Positions 35,823 to 45,109 of a stretch of DNA of 64,000 nucleotides are shown here, piece after piece. Source of the stretch: Scytolyngbya sp. HA4215-MV1 (GTDB taxonomy: Bacteria; Cyanobacteriota; Cyanobacteriia; Leptolyngbyales; Leptolyngbyaceae); NCBI GenBank assembly GCA_019359045.1, contig JAHHIA010000001.1, positions 558,001-622,000 of the forward strand, in the 5' to 3' direction. The position numbers and the translations under genes are program-made. Numbering within the stretch: the stretch's first letter is position 1; each line of letters opens with the position of its first letter. The notes below the pieces were generated by a model. The model did not search any database, was not told the origin of the DNA, and saw only the letters and a list, made by a program, of their open reading frames with translations.

Positions 35823-38800
35823 GCGGCAACCTGGCTGGGATGAGCGATCGTTTCTTTTTGGCGTTGGTTGTCTGGGTCATAGAAAGGCGTAGAGGTGACG
35901 ATCGCCGTCACGATTTCCCCATTCGATAAACGAATGTTAAAGCGATGATTTGGCGTTGCCATCTCTGGTGCAACATAAGCTAAGCCAATGAATTGTTTCA
36001 GAGTGGGGCTGTAGGCAACACTGGTCACCCGTCCGACAATTTCATCCTGTTCAATAACCAGATGACACTCTTGAGGCGGTGTCGCTTGAAAAGCTGGATC
36101 TAGCCGGAAACCCACCAATTTTTGCTGGATGGGTTGTTTGGCAAGAATTTCTAAACTTCGTTGCCCAATGAAAAAGGGTTTGTCTGATTTGACCGCCCAC
36201 GCTAACCCCGCTTCTCTCGGGGTCGTGAGTCCATCGGTATCTTGACCTACGATCAAATGTCCTTTTTCAAGTCGCAAAAGACGTTGGGCTTCAACCCCAA
36301 AGGGTGTGATATCATGCGCAGCACCTGCTACCATCAGCGCATCCCAGAGCGCCGGAGTTGATTCGGCAGCAACGTGAATTTCATACCCCCATTCACCGAC
36401 AAAGCCCACACGCAAGAGCAAGACAGGAATTTGGGCAACGATCGCCTCCCGCACTGCCAGGTAAGGAAAGGCAGCACTACTCAGGTCACAATCGGTGAGT
36501 TGAGCTAGCACATGCCGAGCATGGGGACCTGCTAAATTGATCGCCGATCGTGCTCCAGTTAAATTGACGATACCGCAATCCAGTTGCCAAATGGTATTCC
36601 AACGGGTGAGTTCACGGTGAATCTGAGCAGCACCCGATGTTGTCGTTGTAAAGTAGAAGTGATCTAGCCCCAAGCGTGCAATCACTCCATCATCAATCAC
36701 AACCCCGGTTTCATCTAACATCAATGCATAGCGCGACATACCCCCCTTCAAATTGGCGTAGCGCCCGGTGTAGACTCGCTCTAGGAACTCGGCGGCTTGC
36801 GGTCCGCGAATTTCCAATTTGCCCAGCGTGCCTACATCAATCATGCCAACTCGTTGGCGCACGGCGATCGCTTCTCGCTGAATGCAGTCAATGCGCGAGG
36901 AGTGCGATCGGGCATAGTATTCGGGTCGTTGCCACTGTCCCGCCAGCATGAATTTTGCTCCCAATGCGCCATGGCGACTATGTAGCGGAGTCTGCCGTTT
37001 TGGGGTAAAACTGCGTCCTGCCAGGTGCGAGAGCAGCACCGGATGAAAGAAGGGACGGGCTGTCGTGGTGCCTACTTCTCCAGGAGATTTGCCAGTAATC
37101 TGTGCCAAAATCTGCAGAGCATTCATATTGGAATGCTTACCCTGACTGGGACCCATGCCAACTGTGGTATATCGTTTAAGCAGTTCGATGTTGTCAAATC
37201 CTTCTTGAGCAGCGTGGATGAAGTCTTTATATTGCAAGTCTTCATCAAAATCGACGAAGTTTTTGCCTTTGGGATGGGGGATGAAAGGAGCGGGGTGGAG
37301 GGGGGGTGGAGTGAAAGAGGGAAGGCGTGAAAGCGGGCAGGAGTTGGAAGGGAGAGGATTATTTAGATATTCAAAGGCAGTTACTCCAACGTTTTGTCCG
37401 TCGTGAATTTTTTCGGCAAATTCGTACACTCCGTTGACTCTGCCACAGGCAAAGATGCCGGGGGGTAAAGTATCGGGGACAAATTGCTGAAGGGATGGCT
37501 CAAAGCGCAATTTTGCCCCAGCTTGATAGAGCAAGTTGGCGGTGGGTGCCCAACCGACGCTCATGAGGATGCCATCACAAGCGATCGCTTGGGAAAATCC
37601 GGTTTGAGGAATACCCCTGGCATCGATCGGGCAAATGACCGCACTACAAACCCCATCTTTGGCAGGATTCGTTTTTGCCTCGTATATGCAATAACCTGAA
37701 TAAATCGGAACATGATGCGATCGCAATTGCGCTATCCAGGGGTTGGCAATCGGATCACTTCGCAACTCTACAACCGCTTGAATGGATATACCTTGTGTGA
37801 GTAAATCCATCGCTGCTCGGTAGCCATCTGTATTGGCAACGAGAACTACGGCTCGGTGCATCGGCTTCACTGCATAGCGATAGATCAAGCGTTGGGCAGC
37901 GGATGCCAGCAGGACTCCGGGTAGATCATTGTTACGAAATACGGCAGGTTGTTCATAAGCACCACTGGCAATGATCACGGCTTTTGCCCGCATTTTAGTC
38001 AGATGATCGCGATCCACCAGCGGCACCCAATGGTCGGTATAATATCCGGCTGCCACCGTTTGGGTAAACAGGCGAATGCGAGGATGGTGCATCACCTGCT
38101 GTACCAGTTGATGTGTTGTTTCAGCCAGTGCCAATTCGCCACCCAGTTGATAGCTGCCTGAACCACCAGCCTGGGCATTCTCATCGACGAGCGCCACATC
38201 TGCTCCCGCTGCCGCTGCTGCTAATGCGGCTGAGAGTCCAGACACTCCTGCTCCAATCACCAGCACATCACAAAAGTCGTAACGCTTGGCAGTGCGAATT
38301 CGGGGAGTAGTCGGGACTAATTGCCCCAACCCACTAATCCGGCGAATCAGCCGCTCCCAGAAGGGAAAGAGCCGTTTGTGGTGGAATGCTTTGTAGTAGA
38401 ATCCAACGGGCAGAAACGGGGAGAAAGCATTCAAAAGACTAGCGCGATCGTTGTGGACTCCCTCGATCGTATTTACTGCTGCAAGTGTCATGCCTGGCTC
38501 CAACGGAGTTGTATCGGCACGGAGATTCAGCTTCTCCCCAGCCTGCATCAACGCATTGATGTCATGATTAGCAAAACTGAGGATACCGCGTGGACGATGG
38601 TATTTGAAACTCCGCCCCAAAATTCGTTGTCCAGATGCCCACAGCGCACTGCTGATCGTGTCTCCGGCATAGCCCCAAAAGTGTGTGCCCTCAAACGTAA
38701 AGTCAATGATGCGATCGCGATCGATCCACTCATGCGGCATAGGAGGTAACCGATCGCCTCTTCTGCTGGGGCGATCGGTTAATGGCTCCTGCGGCAAAGT

Positions 38801-38839
38801 AGACTTTGCAAATGGCTGATGCAACCCTGCTTCACTCAT
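35819..38839 (-). CDS. mgdC: N-methylglutamate dehydrogenase large subunit (SoxA-like)
   Basis: 1006 residues. N-terminal ferredoxin-like Fer2_3 region (GYAGDTISSALWASGQ, ~55-70); dinucleotide-binding VIGAGVSGLSAALAAAAAG (~194-212) with ENAQAGGSG; then a GcvT/folate-binding aminomethyltransferase domain (~620-1000: VGMIDVGTLGKLEIRGPQA, GEWGYEIHVA, FGVEAQRLLRLEKGH). An in-frame Pro/Ser-rich insert of about 25 residues (~500-525, PLSRLPSFTPPPLHP) is encoded by the pyrimidine-rich repeat. The enzyme would release methylene-tetrahydrofolate and glutamate. Confidence 0.85.
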   Translation of the reverse strand: MSEAGLHQPFAKSTLPQEPLTDRPSRRGDRLPPMPHEWIDRDRIIDFTFEGTHFWGYAGDTISSALWASGQRILGRSFKYHRPRGILSFANHDINALMQAGEKLNLRADTTPLEPGMTLAAVNTIEGVHNDRASLLNAFSPFLPVGFYYKAFHHKRLFPFWERLIRRISGLGQLVPTTPRIRTAKRYDFCDVLVIGAGVSGLSAALAAAAAGADVALVDENAQAGGSGSYQLGGELALAETTHQLVQQVMHHPRIRLFTQTVAAGYYTDHWVPLVDRDHLTKMRAKAVIIASGAYEQPAVFRNNDLPGVLLASAAQRLIYRYAVKPMHRAVVLVANTDGYRAAMDLLTQGISIQAVVELRSDPIANPWIAQLRSHHVPIYSGYCIYEAKTNPAKDGVCSAVICPIDARGIPQTGFSQAIACDGILMSVGWAPTANLLYQAGAKLRFEPSLQQFVPDTLPPGIFACGRVNGVYEFAEKIHDGQNVGVTAFEYLNNPLPSNSCPLSRLPSFTPPPLHPAPFIPHPKGKNFVDFDEDLQYKDFIHAAQEGFDNIELLKRYTTVGMGPSQGKHSNMNALQILAQITGKSPGEVGTTTARPFFHPVLLSHLAGRSFTPKRQTPLHSRHGALGAKFMLAGQWQRPEYYARSHSSRIDCIQREAIAVRQRVGMIDVGTLGKLEIRGPQAAEFLERVYTGRYANLKGGMSRYALMLDETGVVIDDGVIARLGLDHFYFTTTTSGAAQIHRELTRWNTIWQLDCGIVNLTGARSAINLAGPHARHVLAQLTDCDLSSAAFPYLAVREAIVAQIPVLLLRVGFVGEWGYEIHVAAESTPALWDALMVAGAAHDITPFGVEAQRLLRLEKGHLIVGQDTDGLTTPREAGLAWAVKSDKPFFIGQRSLEILAKQPIQQKLVGFRLDPAFQATPPQECHLVIEQDEIVGRVTSVAYSPTLKQFIGLAYVAPEMATPNHRFNIRLSNGEIVTAIVTSTPFYDPDNQRQKETIAHPSQVAA

Positions 38840-39099
38840 ATCGTTCGCATCTCGTCATAAAGATAAGACTGCATAATTTCATCAGTTAAGGTGTTACGTT
38901 CGACAATGAACCAGGTATTGCTGGGGCTATGGCACCACCATTCCTGTTTCACTCCCGGTGCACCTGTACGATTAAACACATAACTTGCCCAGGTGTCATC
39001 ATCCACTGCATTGGGATCGGGCATGGGACGGACTTCACCGCCATAGACAAACTCACCCACAGGACGCAAACCATTGATCGGACAGGGAATCAGTTTCAT
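38836..39099 (-). CDS. mgdB: N-methylglutamate dehydrogenase small subunit (SoxD-like)
   Basis: 87 residues. Begins MKLIPCPINGLRPVGEF and continues YGGEVRPMPDPN and EWWCHSPSNTWFIVERN. In sarcosine oxidase SoxD the start is a CPxCG Zn site; here the second Cys is Asn (CPINGLR), a pattern I associate from memory with the MgdB branch. ATGA overlap with mgdC. Confidence 0.82.
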   Translation of the reverse strand: MKLIPCPINGLRPVGEFVYGGEVRPMPDPNAVDDDTWASYVFNRTGAPGVKQEWWCHSPSNTWFIVERNTLTDEIMQSYLYDEMRTI

Positions 39100-39102
39100 A
39101 CT

Positions 39103-40344
39103 TTAATGCCCTACCGATGCCGCCCCTTTCTCCCCGACCAACTCATAGTTGGCAAAGCGAGAGAGGGCAAAGGATTCGATCAGCGGATGTGGACGATCGT
39201 GAGCAATGGTATATGCCATGGTTTTACCGGAGACCGGGGTTGCTTTGAAGCCCCAAGTGCCCCAACCAGCGTCGAGGTAGAAGCCTGAAATGGGAGTTTT
39301 TCCCATGATGGGAGCAAAGTCGGGTGTCATGTCTGCTATGCCTGCCCATTGCCGCACGACTTTGACATGGGAGAGGCAGGGAAAGAGATCGAGCATGTGG
39401 GCGGCAAGACCTTCGGCAAATTCCAAAGTCGATCGGGTGGCGTGCAACTCGTAGGGATCAAGAGAAGCTCCCATTACCAATTCTCCCCGCGCGGTTTGAC
39501 TAACATAGACATGCAAACTGCCAGAGACGATGATCGGATCGAGCCAGGGTTTCATCGGTTCGCTGACCATGGCTTGCAGGGGATGAATATAGAGGGGAGA
39601 TCGCAACCCGACCAGTCGCAAGATCCGGGGGGTGAAGCCTGCCACCGCACACAAGACTCGTGATGTCGAAATGCTGCCACGATTAGTTTCGACCCCCGTA
39701 ACTTTACCCGATCGCACCGTAATGCCCAGGACTTCAGTTTGTTGATGGATTTCCACCCCGCGCCGATCGGCACCACGACCATAGCCCCAAGCAACCGCAT
39801 CATGGCGGGCAATACTGCCAGGTGCATGATAGAGCGCCCCCAGTACGGGGGCGTGACCGGCACAGGTCAAATCCATAAGCGGACAGGCTTTTTGGATGGT
39901 TTCAGGATCGACCAGTTCGCTGGCAATCCCATAGTGTTTGTTGACTTCGGCTCGCCAGCGCATGGTTCGCACAGCGGCATCGGTATGGGCGAGGGTGAAA
40001 TGTCCCCGGTTGGAATAGAACAAATTCAGGTCGAAATCCTGGGATAAGTCCTGCCAGAGTCGCATCGACTCGTTGTAGAATTTAACACCTTCGGGGGTGA
40101 GATAGTTGGAACGAATGATCGTAGTATTGCGCCCCGTGTTGCCGCCACCGAGATAGCCTTTTTCCAGGACGGCAACATGGGTCATCCCATAGTCGCGCGC
40201 CAGGTAATAAGCAGCCGCTAAGCCATGCCCGCCACCACCAATGATTACCGCATCGTAGCTGGACTGGAGGCGATCGGGTTGGCGAAACATGCGCGTTTCG
40301 GGATACTCCCTAGAAAAAGCAAATTTCAGCAGTCGCAGCGGCAT
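39103..40344 (-). CDS. mgdA: N-methylglutamate dehydrogenase FAD subunit (SoxB-like)
   Basis: 413 residues from ATG 40344 (MPLRLLKFAF), preferred over an ATG at 40416 because homologues begin with this phrase. FAD motif VIIGGGGHGLAAAYYLA, ADP-ribose Glu in VLEKGYLGGGNTGRNTT, and C-terminal DAGWGTWGFKATPVSGKTMA. Catalytic subunit oxidising the N-methyl group. First gene of the operon mgdA-B-C-D-mgsA-B-C, divergent from an XRE-cupin gene. Confidence 0.85.
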   Translation of the reverse strand: MPLRLLKFAFSREYPETRMFRQPDRLQSSYDAVIIGGGGHGLAAAYYLARDYGMTHVAVLEKGYLGGGNTGRNTTIIRSNYLTPEGVKFYNESMRLWQDLSQDFDLNLFYSNRGHFTLAHTDAAVRTMRWRAEVNKHYGIASELVDPETIQKACPLMDLTCAGHAPVLGALYHAPGSIARHDAVAWGYGRGADRRGVEIHQQTEVLGITVRSGKVTGVETNRGSISTSRVLCAVAGFTPRILRLVGLRSPLYIHPLQAMVSEPMKPWLDPIIVSGSLHVYVSQTARGELVMGASLDPYELHATRSTLEFAEGLAAHMLDLFPCLSHVKVVRQWAGIADMTPDFAPIMGKTPISGFYLDAGWGTWGFKATPVSGKTMAYTIAHDRPHPLIESFALSRFANYELVGEKGAASVGH

Positions 40345-40349
40345 GATGA

Positions 40350-40435
40350 TTCCTGATAGGAAACTTTGGTGAACACCATGAGTGAATATCATGCCGCTTT
40401 GATTCCTATCTGTCAATAAAGTTTCCTGCTATGAT
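40350..40435. promoter_or_regulatory. Divergent promoter region with paired operator-like palindromes
   Basis: TTCCTGATAGGAA (40350-40362) is a palindrome with 3-bp spacer just upstream of mgdA. AGGAAACTTT (40358-40367) is the exact inverted repeat of AAAGTTTCCT (40418-40427), centres 60 bp apart. The distal copy abuts an extended -10, TGCTATGAT (40427-40435), reading toward the XRE-cupin gene. This suggests co-regulation and autoregulation by that protein. Confidence 0.5.
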
Positions 40436-40467
40436 TCAAGCAATCAGAGGGATTGGGGTAGAGCCAC

Positions 40468-41133
40468 ATGACAGAGGATACGAACCGCGCAGTGCAACCC
40501 GATCGCGAATTGCTCCCCCATCCTGGGGCAGACTCAGCCAACCCAGATGATGCACTAGCGCGATATCTTGGCAACACCATCCGAGAATTGCGCCAAAAGC
40601 ATGGCTTGACAATCGCCGAAGTAGCGGATCAAAGCGGTATTTCGCGCGGTATGTTGTCCAAAATTGAAAATGCTCAAACTGCCACTAGCCTGGAGACTTT
40701 AGCAAAAGTTGCCAGTGCCCTAGGGGTTTCAATGTCTACACTGTTTCGGAACTACAATGTGCCAGAAGGCAGTGCCCAACTAGTGAAGCAGGCAGCCGGT
40801 ATGGAGGTGGTGCGACGCGGCACGAAGCGGGGACATACTTACCATTTGCTGGCGTATGACCAGGGTCCTACTAAATTATTTGAACCGTTCTTGATCACGA
40901 TGGATGATGCGTCGGAGGTTTTTCCCACCTTCCAGCATCCCGGGGTAGAGTTTATCTATGTGCTGGCGGGCAAGTTGGAATATCGGCATGGGCGATCGAC
41001 TTACCTTTTGGAACCAGGTGATTCTCTCACGTTTCGGGGCGATACACCGCATGGACCCGAAAAGTTGATTGAATTACCAATCCGCTTTCTTGCCATCATC
41101 CACTACTCCGTTCCTCCCGTAGAGATGTGGTAA
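40468..41133 (+). CDS. XRE-family transcriptional regulator with cupin domain
   Basis: 221 residues. Helix-turn-helix LTIAEVADQSGISRGMLSKI (~51-70) and a C-terminal cupin (FIYVLAGKLEYRHG, YLLEPGDSLTFRGDTPHG). This type often senses small metabolites and sits next to amine or amino-acid catabolic genes. Divergent from mgdA with shared palindromes between, so it is the likely regulator of the NMG cluster. Confidence 0.9.
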   Translation: MTEDTNRAVQPDRELLPHPGADSANPDDALARYLGNTIRELRQKHGLTIAEVADQSGISRGMLSKIENAQTATSLETLAKVASALGVSMSTLFRNYNVPEGSAQLVKQAAGMEVVRRGTKRGHTYHLLAYDQGPTKLFEPFLITMDDASEVFPTFQHPGVEFIYVLAGKLEYRHGRSTYLLEPGDSLTFRGDTPHGPEKLIELPIRFLAIIHYSVPPVEMW

Positions 41134-41139
41134 GTCAAT

Positions 41140-42378
41140 CTAATGATTAGAAGGTTGGGGTGAACCACATTGCCTGCAATAGGGCAAATGTTGATAAGTC
41201 AAAGTGTGGCAATTCTGGCATTCCGTTGCTTGATGATAACCACAGTAGGGGCAATAGAGATCCTGATGGCGAATTTTTTTGGCGCATCGGATACATTGGG
41301 ATTTTTGAATTCGATTGGTGACCTGAACTTTGGAATTGAAAACAAATCTTTGGAAGAACTTGATAATGCCAAATCCAACCAGAGGCACTAACAAGATATA
41401 GATATAACTGACTAAAAACAGCAATCCGCCTAACAACTGGCTGATAATGTCAAAAATGAATTGAAAGATGACATTAATTTGCAGAAACTCAAAGATTTTG
41501 AAGGTCAGCGGCACGAAGAAGATAACCAGTAAGTGCCAGCTAATTAAGGCGATCAGTCCGTAGCCTCTTTGGAGGGCAAAGCGATGGACTAAAAGGGCAA
41601 TCAAAATGAGCGGGAGGAGGAAGAGCGCCTGAAAGAAAAGCTGAATGCTGGGATACCAGAAAGACGATCGCTGAAAGCCGGTCTCAACCTGCTTGAATTT
41701 CGTGCCATCTTTGAGTAAAGCAAGAAATTGTGCACTTTCAGATTTAGCCAAAAGTTGATTTTTAAGAGAAATGGTTTCTTGCTTTAAGTCAGCAATTTTT
41801 GCATTGTTTTGATCAAGTTTCTGTTTGGCTTGCTCAGCTTTAACAGTATTAATGGATTGATCGGGCGATTGTCCGGCAATTTTTTCTAACAGGGTAGAAT
41901 CGTATTGCGATCGAATCGTTCGGTTTGCCTGTTCCAATCGCTCAATTTGATTCGCCTTCTGGTCGATGCTTCGAGCAATTTGCTGATTGAGTGGGCGATT
42001 AATTTGATCTTTTGCGTCTGCGTAATTGAGACAAACAGGCGAGACTTTACCCAAATGCCCAATCTCAGCGTCTTGATACGCCTTAAGAAGACTCCCTTGA
42101 GGACTGTTATGATCCAGCAAGGAAGTCTGAACAATGGCGTAATCTTTATCTGTAGCCGTTTGTTTTTGATAATCACTCCATTCCGGATAACAAGGATAAG
42201 TCTGCCCGGGATCAAGGTGCCATTGGCTAATATCGTGTAGGCCTGTAAAGACATTTACCAAAATAAAAATATCAATCAAAATAATGACAATCAGACTCAC
42301 TTTGTTCAGTGGTTCATTATTGATTGTCCGAGTCTTTCTAAAGAATTGATTGAGCGATCGACGGAGTCTGGTCAACAT
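41140..42378 (-). CDS. Coiled-coil membrane protein with C-terminal double zinc ribbon
   Basis: 412 residues. One N-terminal membrane segment (VSLIVIILIDIFILVNVF), a coiled-coil region (~135-205), three to four more membrane segments (~235-345), then paired CxxC knuckles: CIRCAKKIRHQDLYCPYCG and CQNCHTLTYQHLPYCRQCG. Function unknown; it converges on the XRE gene, 6 bp apart. Confidence 0.75.
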   Translation of the reverse strand: MLTRLRRSLNQFFRKTRTINNEPLNKVSLIVIILIDIFILVNVFTGLHDISQWHLDPGQTYPCYPEWSDYQKQTATDKDYAIVQTSLLDHNSPQGSLLKAYQDAEIGHLGKVSPVCLNYADAKDQINRPLNQQIARSIDQKANQIERLEQANRTIRSQYDSTLLEKIAGQSPDQSINTVKAEQAKQKLDQNNAKIADLKQETISLKNQLLAKSESAQFLALLKDGTKFKQVETGFQRSSFWYPSIQLFFQALFLLPLILIALLVHRFALQRGYGLIALISWHLLVIFFVPLTFKIFEFLQINVIFQFIFDIISQLLGGLLFLVSYIYILLVPLVGFGIIKFFQRFVFNSKVQVTNRIQKSQCIRCAKKIRHQDLYCPYCGYHQATECQNCHTLTYQHLPYCRQCGSPQPSNH

Positions 42379-42900
42379 ATGGATTCTTAATCATCGGTGG
42401 CTTTAATCTACAGTTCTTTTAGAAATACAGTTGCGATCGTCTGGACAGAAATCGATCTGGCCACTCCCTAAAGGATTAGAAGTTTCGATCAATCTGTAAC
42501 CTTGTCTCTAGAATCACCCTCTAGAATCCCACAGTTCGTGATTTGTAGCCTTTATTTTGACTTGAGAAAGCCGTTAAGCCCGTTCAACCGATCGCTGGCT
42601 CATCGGACAGTTGCAGTAGGTGTCCATCGCGATCGCACAAAAATTTCAATCGCTCCAGCGATCGCCAGCGTCTCGATGATCTCATTCAATTCCCCCTCCT
42701 CAATTACAGCAATTTGCGGACGAGTAAGCCACTGTTGAATGGATGGGCGGATAGGTAGATGAGTCGATGGATCTGAGTGTGGCTCATGCCAATGAAAACG
42801 GCTGTAAGTAAGTGGTTACAAATAAACGTAAAAACATTAGGATGTGCCAAGGGCATCGCCCGCACCCATCGACAAGCTTAATCATGGACATGCGATCCTT

Positions 42901-42981
42901 GGCGTTGCTCAACAACGGGATGAAAATAATGCTGAATGATTTGAAACTTCGTTCCAAATCATCCTGCTTTTCAGCAACGCC
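42901..42981 (-). repeat. Interspersed palindromic repeat, copy 1
   Basis: Terminal inverted repeat GGCGTTGCT (42901-42909) / AGCAACGCC (42973-42981), with an inner stem GAATGATTTG (42934-42943) / CAAATCATCC (42955-42964). On the minus strand it reads GTTGCTGAAAAGCAGGATG... then GGAACGAAGTTTCAA, shared with copies at 45541 and 60021. In the rest of the 42379-43034 gap I see only an open minus-strand stretch (about 42570-42800, WLTRPQIAVIEEGELNEI) without a start codon. Confidence 0.75.
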
Positions 42982-43034
42982 CGATCCTTTGCTCGTCTTA
43001 CGTAAGTTTGGTATTGAATAGAAAAAAAGTAAGG

Positions 43035-44255
43035 CTAAGACTGCTCTGGTGGAGGGGCGGTGGTCGGTAAGGTTGATGAAAATGCTGCAGATTCTGCCTC
43101 TCCAGAGGTTGAATAACGATTGAGCGTTTCTCCTAGGGAAATGAGCAATGGCAACGTCAAATTAATCAGTAATAGCCGAACGATATGCCCTGTGGTAATT
43201 AGCTCTGTGTCTTGATGCAGCGTCAACGCAATCCAGATCATTTCTGGGGAGCCTCCTGGCGCTGCCATCAGCAAGCAGGTGAGCCAACTCCAGGCTGTCA
43301 CCAATTGCATAATTTTGGCAGCAATCAGGGCAGCAACAAACATCAAGCCAACTGGTACAACAGCTCGCGCGATCGTTGCCAACTTCAGAAGGGGATTCAT
43401 CCCCCAATACTCGCCAATCGTAATTCCGAGTAAAACTTGCCCAATCAGATTGAACGCCAGTGGCAATTGCAAATCAATCGCAGACACCCCCGACCAGAGA
43501 AAGGGAATATTGTCGAACAGTAGCCCGATCGCGATCGCGCCCAAAAATGCTGCCATGGGAATTTTTAGCGCGTTGCCCCAGTAGACAAAGAGGGCAGTAA
43601 TCAGCAACATCATGCTGGAGAGCAACACATCGGACGGGGATACCTCGGTTAATTGCTGCAAAAAAGCAGGCAAACTGCGGTTGGTCGGGTGGGTGGCTGT
43701 CACATTGGCGATGATAGGCATGATCAAAATGACAGAGGTAAACCGCATCAATTGTGTCAGCGAAACCAACGGGGCATTTTTGCCATAGTCCGCCGCCAGA
43801 CTTGCCATAATCCCAATATTGCCGGGAGTCGTTGCCAGCCAGCCAGTCAATAAATCGATGTGCTCGAGACGAGCATAAATTGCACCGATCGCACCACAGC
43901 AAATCACTAAATAGAGCGGTAAGCTCATGAGAATTGGGAAGTGAGCAGCGATCGTATCAAAATAATGATGTTGCAGTGACAGTCCGATCGCTAACCCAAC
44001 AATCATCTGGCCAATCTTTCGAGCCGTGCGGTTAGGTTGGAGAGGTGGCTCATCGGATGACCTCGGTACAAAGACTGATCGATGCACCGAAAAGACTAGT
44101 GCTCCGGCAATAATACCACCCAAGATCCAGGCAGCGCCTCCCAAGCCCAGAACCACCAGTCCACTGCCAACCAAGAGCGAAATCGCCAGTTCGATGCCAA
44201 TGAGAAGTGCATCTGAAATCCATTTCAGGAAGCCACTTGCTTTTGCATACGACAT
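43035..44255 (-). CDS. AbrB-family (AbrB-duplication) membrane transporter
   Basis: About 406 residues from ATG 44255; ATG 44282 would add nine and overlap the upstream gene. Two similar hydrophobic halves with repeated GxxxG-rich segments (LGGAAWILGGIIAGAL; NLIGQVLLGITIGEYWGMNP), PGNIGIMASLAADYGK and LLMAAPGGSPEM, the hallmarks of PF05145. Once labelled ammonia-monooxygenase-like; the real substrate is unclear. Eight bp after the DUF202 gene, so a two-gene operon. Confidence 0.85.
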   Translation of the reverse strand: MSYAKASGFLKWISDALLIGIELAISLLVGSGLVVLGLGGAAWILGGIIAGALVFSVHRSVFVPRSSDEPPLQPNRTARKIGQMIVGLAIGLSLQHHYFDTIAAHFPILMSLPLYLVICCGAIGAIYARLEHIDLLTGWLATTPGNIGIMASLAADYGKNAPLVSLTQLMRFTSVILIMPIIANVTATHPTNRSLPAFLQQLTEVSPSDVLLSSMMLLITALFVYWGNALKIPMAAFLGAIAIGLLFDNIPFLWSGVSAIDLQLPLAFNLIGQVLLGITIGEYWGMNPLLKLATIARAVVPVGLMFVAALIAAKIMQLVTAWSWLTCLLMAAPGGSPEMIWIALTLHQDTELITTGHIVRLLLINLTLPLLISLGETLNRYSTSGEAESAAFSSTLPTTAPPPEQS

Positions 44256-44262
44256 AGAAGGG

Positions 44263-44706
44263 TCACTCGACGAACACGGCATTCAATTCCAGCGGCAGCG
44301 TGAAAACGTAGTAGATCACACCTGCGCCCAACATTAACACCGCCAAGCTAGAGAGCACAACCCAGCGATCGGGCGGCTCATAGGTGTCTTCTTCAATATC
44401 ATTACGTATAGCAAAATAATGCTGAGTAGAGAGTAGCACTGTCAGTAAACCGACGACCGCAAATGCCAGCCCCAATTTCCATCCGTTGCCGGGAGCCTGG
44501 GGCGCGAGGGGTGGGCGCAGAATCCGCATTCTAACAATCAGGACACCAAACCCCATCAAAGCGATCGCACTGCGCATCCAGGAAAGATAAGTTCGCTCAT
44601 TTGCCAGATGATCTCGAATCCGGTTGGGATTGCGCTTGCATGTTGCTTCTGCTTGCTGAGTAATAGTGCGCGTCTCGGTCATGCTTTTTCCCAGTTCAAA
44701 CTTCAT
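44263..44706 (-). CDS. DUF202 (YidH-type) small membrane protein
   Basis: About 147 residues from ATG 44706. Signature DHLANERTYLSWMRSAIALMG split over the first helix, followed by three hydrophobic segments. DUF202 proteins are uncharacterised inner-membrane proteins. Upstream partner of the AbrB-type transporter. Confidence 0.88.
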   Translation of the reverse strand: MKFELGKSMTETRTITQQAEATCKRNPNRIRDHLANERTYLSWMRSAIALMGFGVLIVRMRILRPPLAPQAPGNGWKLGLAFAVVGLLTVLLSTQHYFAIRNDIEEDTYEPPDRWVVLSSLAVLMLGAGVIYYVFTLPLELNAVFVE

Positions 44707-44882
44707 TGTCGCGGTTTGCTCCGGGTTTCTCAATCTATCGGTTGCTCCATTTTTTTAATCCTGTCCACCCAAGTTTTCGATCGCGATTTTTGGATCGGTG
44801 ACTATCGTCCAATGCCAGCGATGAGCGAAGCATTTTCCTACTCTTGATGCCAAAATCTGATTCAATTCGAGTTGGAATCACC

Positions 44883-44911
44883 TTGACAATAAATAGGTTT
44901 TTTGGTATATC
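44883..44911 (+). promoter_or_regulatory. Sigma-70-like promoter
   Basis: TTGACA (44883-44888), 17-bp spacer, TATATC (44906-44911). Reads toward the small gene at 45110, giving a ~190-nt untranslated leader, or an unannotated small RNA. The 44707-45109 gap holds no other clear feature. Confidence 0.45.
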
Positions 44912-45109
44912 CCGTCTTCTTGTGTATACTAGATACATGTGTTGAATGTTAATCAGTAAAAGTAGTTGCACTATTCCCTTTACCTTAAACAGTAATGGAA
45001 GGTCGCTACTGCACTAAATAACACTCGGAAAAACAGCTATTTAATCTTTTGTGTATTTCAGCAAAAGCCTCAATATAGCTATCCAGATGAATTCCTTAAC
45101 AGGATCGAG

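Noticed and set aside
39349-40047. Plus-strand ORFs of 102-104 codons
   Set aside because: Antisense shadows of mgdA.
31725-40344. Reading the cluster as plain sarcosine oxidase plus glutamate synthase
   Set aside because: Free-standing GlxBCD-type subunits in one operon with soxBDAG-type genes and the CPxN small subunit fit the N-methylglutamate pathway better, though sarcosine oxidase is not excluded.
42570-42800. Minus-strand open stretch with WLTRPQIAVIEEGELNEI
   Set aside because: No start codon, short, no recognised family; may be a remnant but not supported enough to list.
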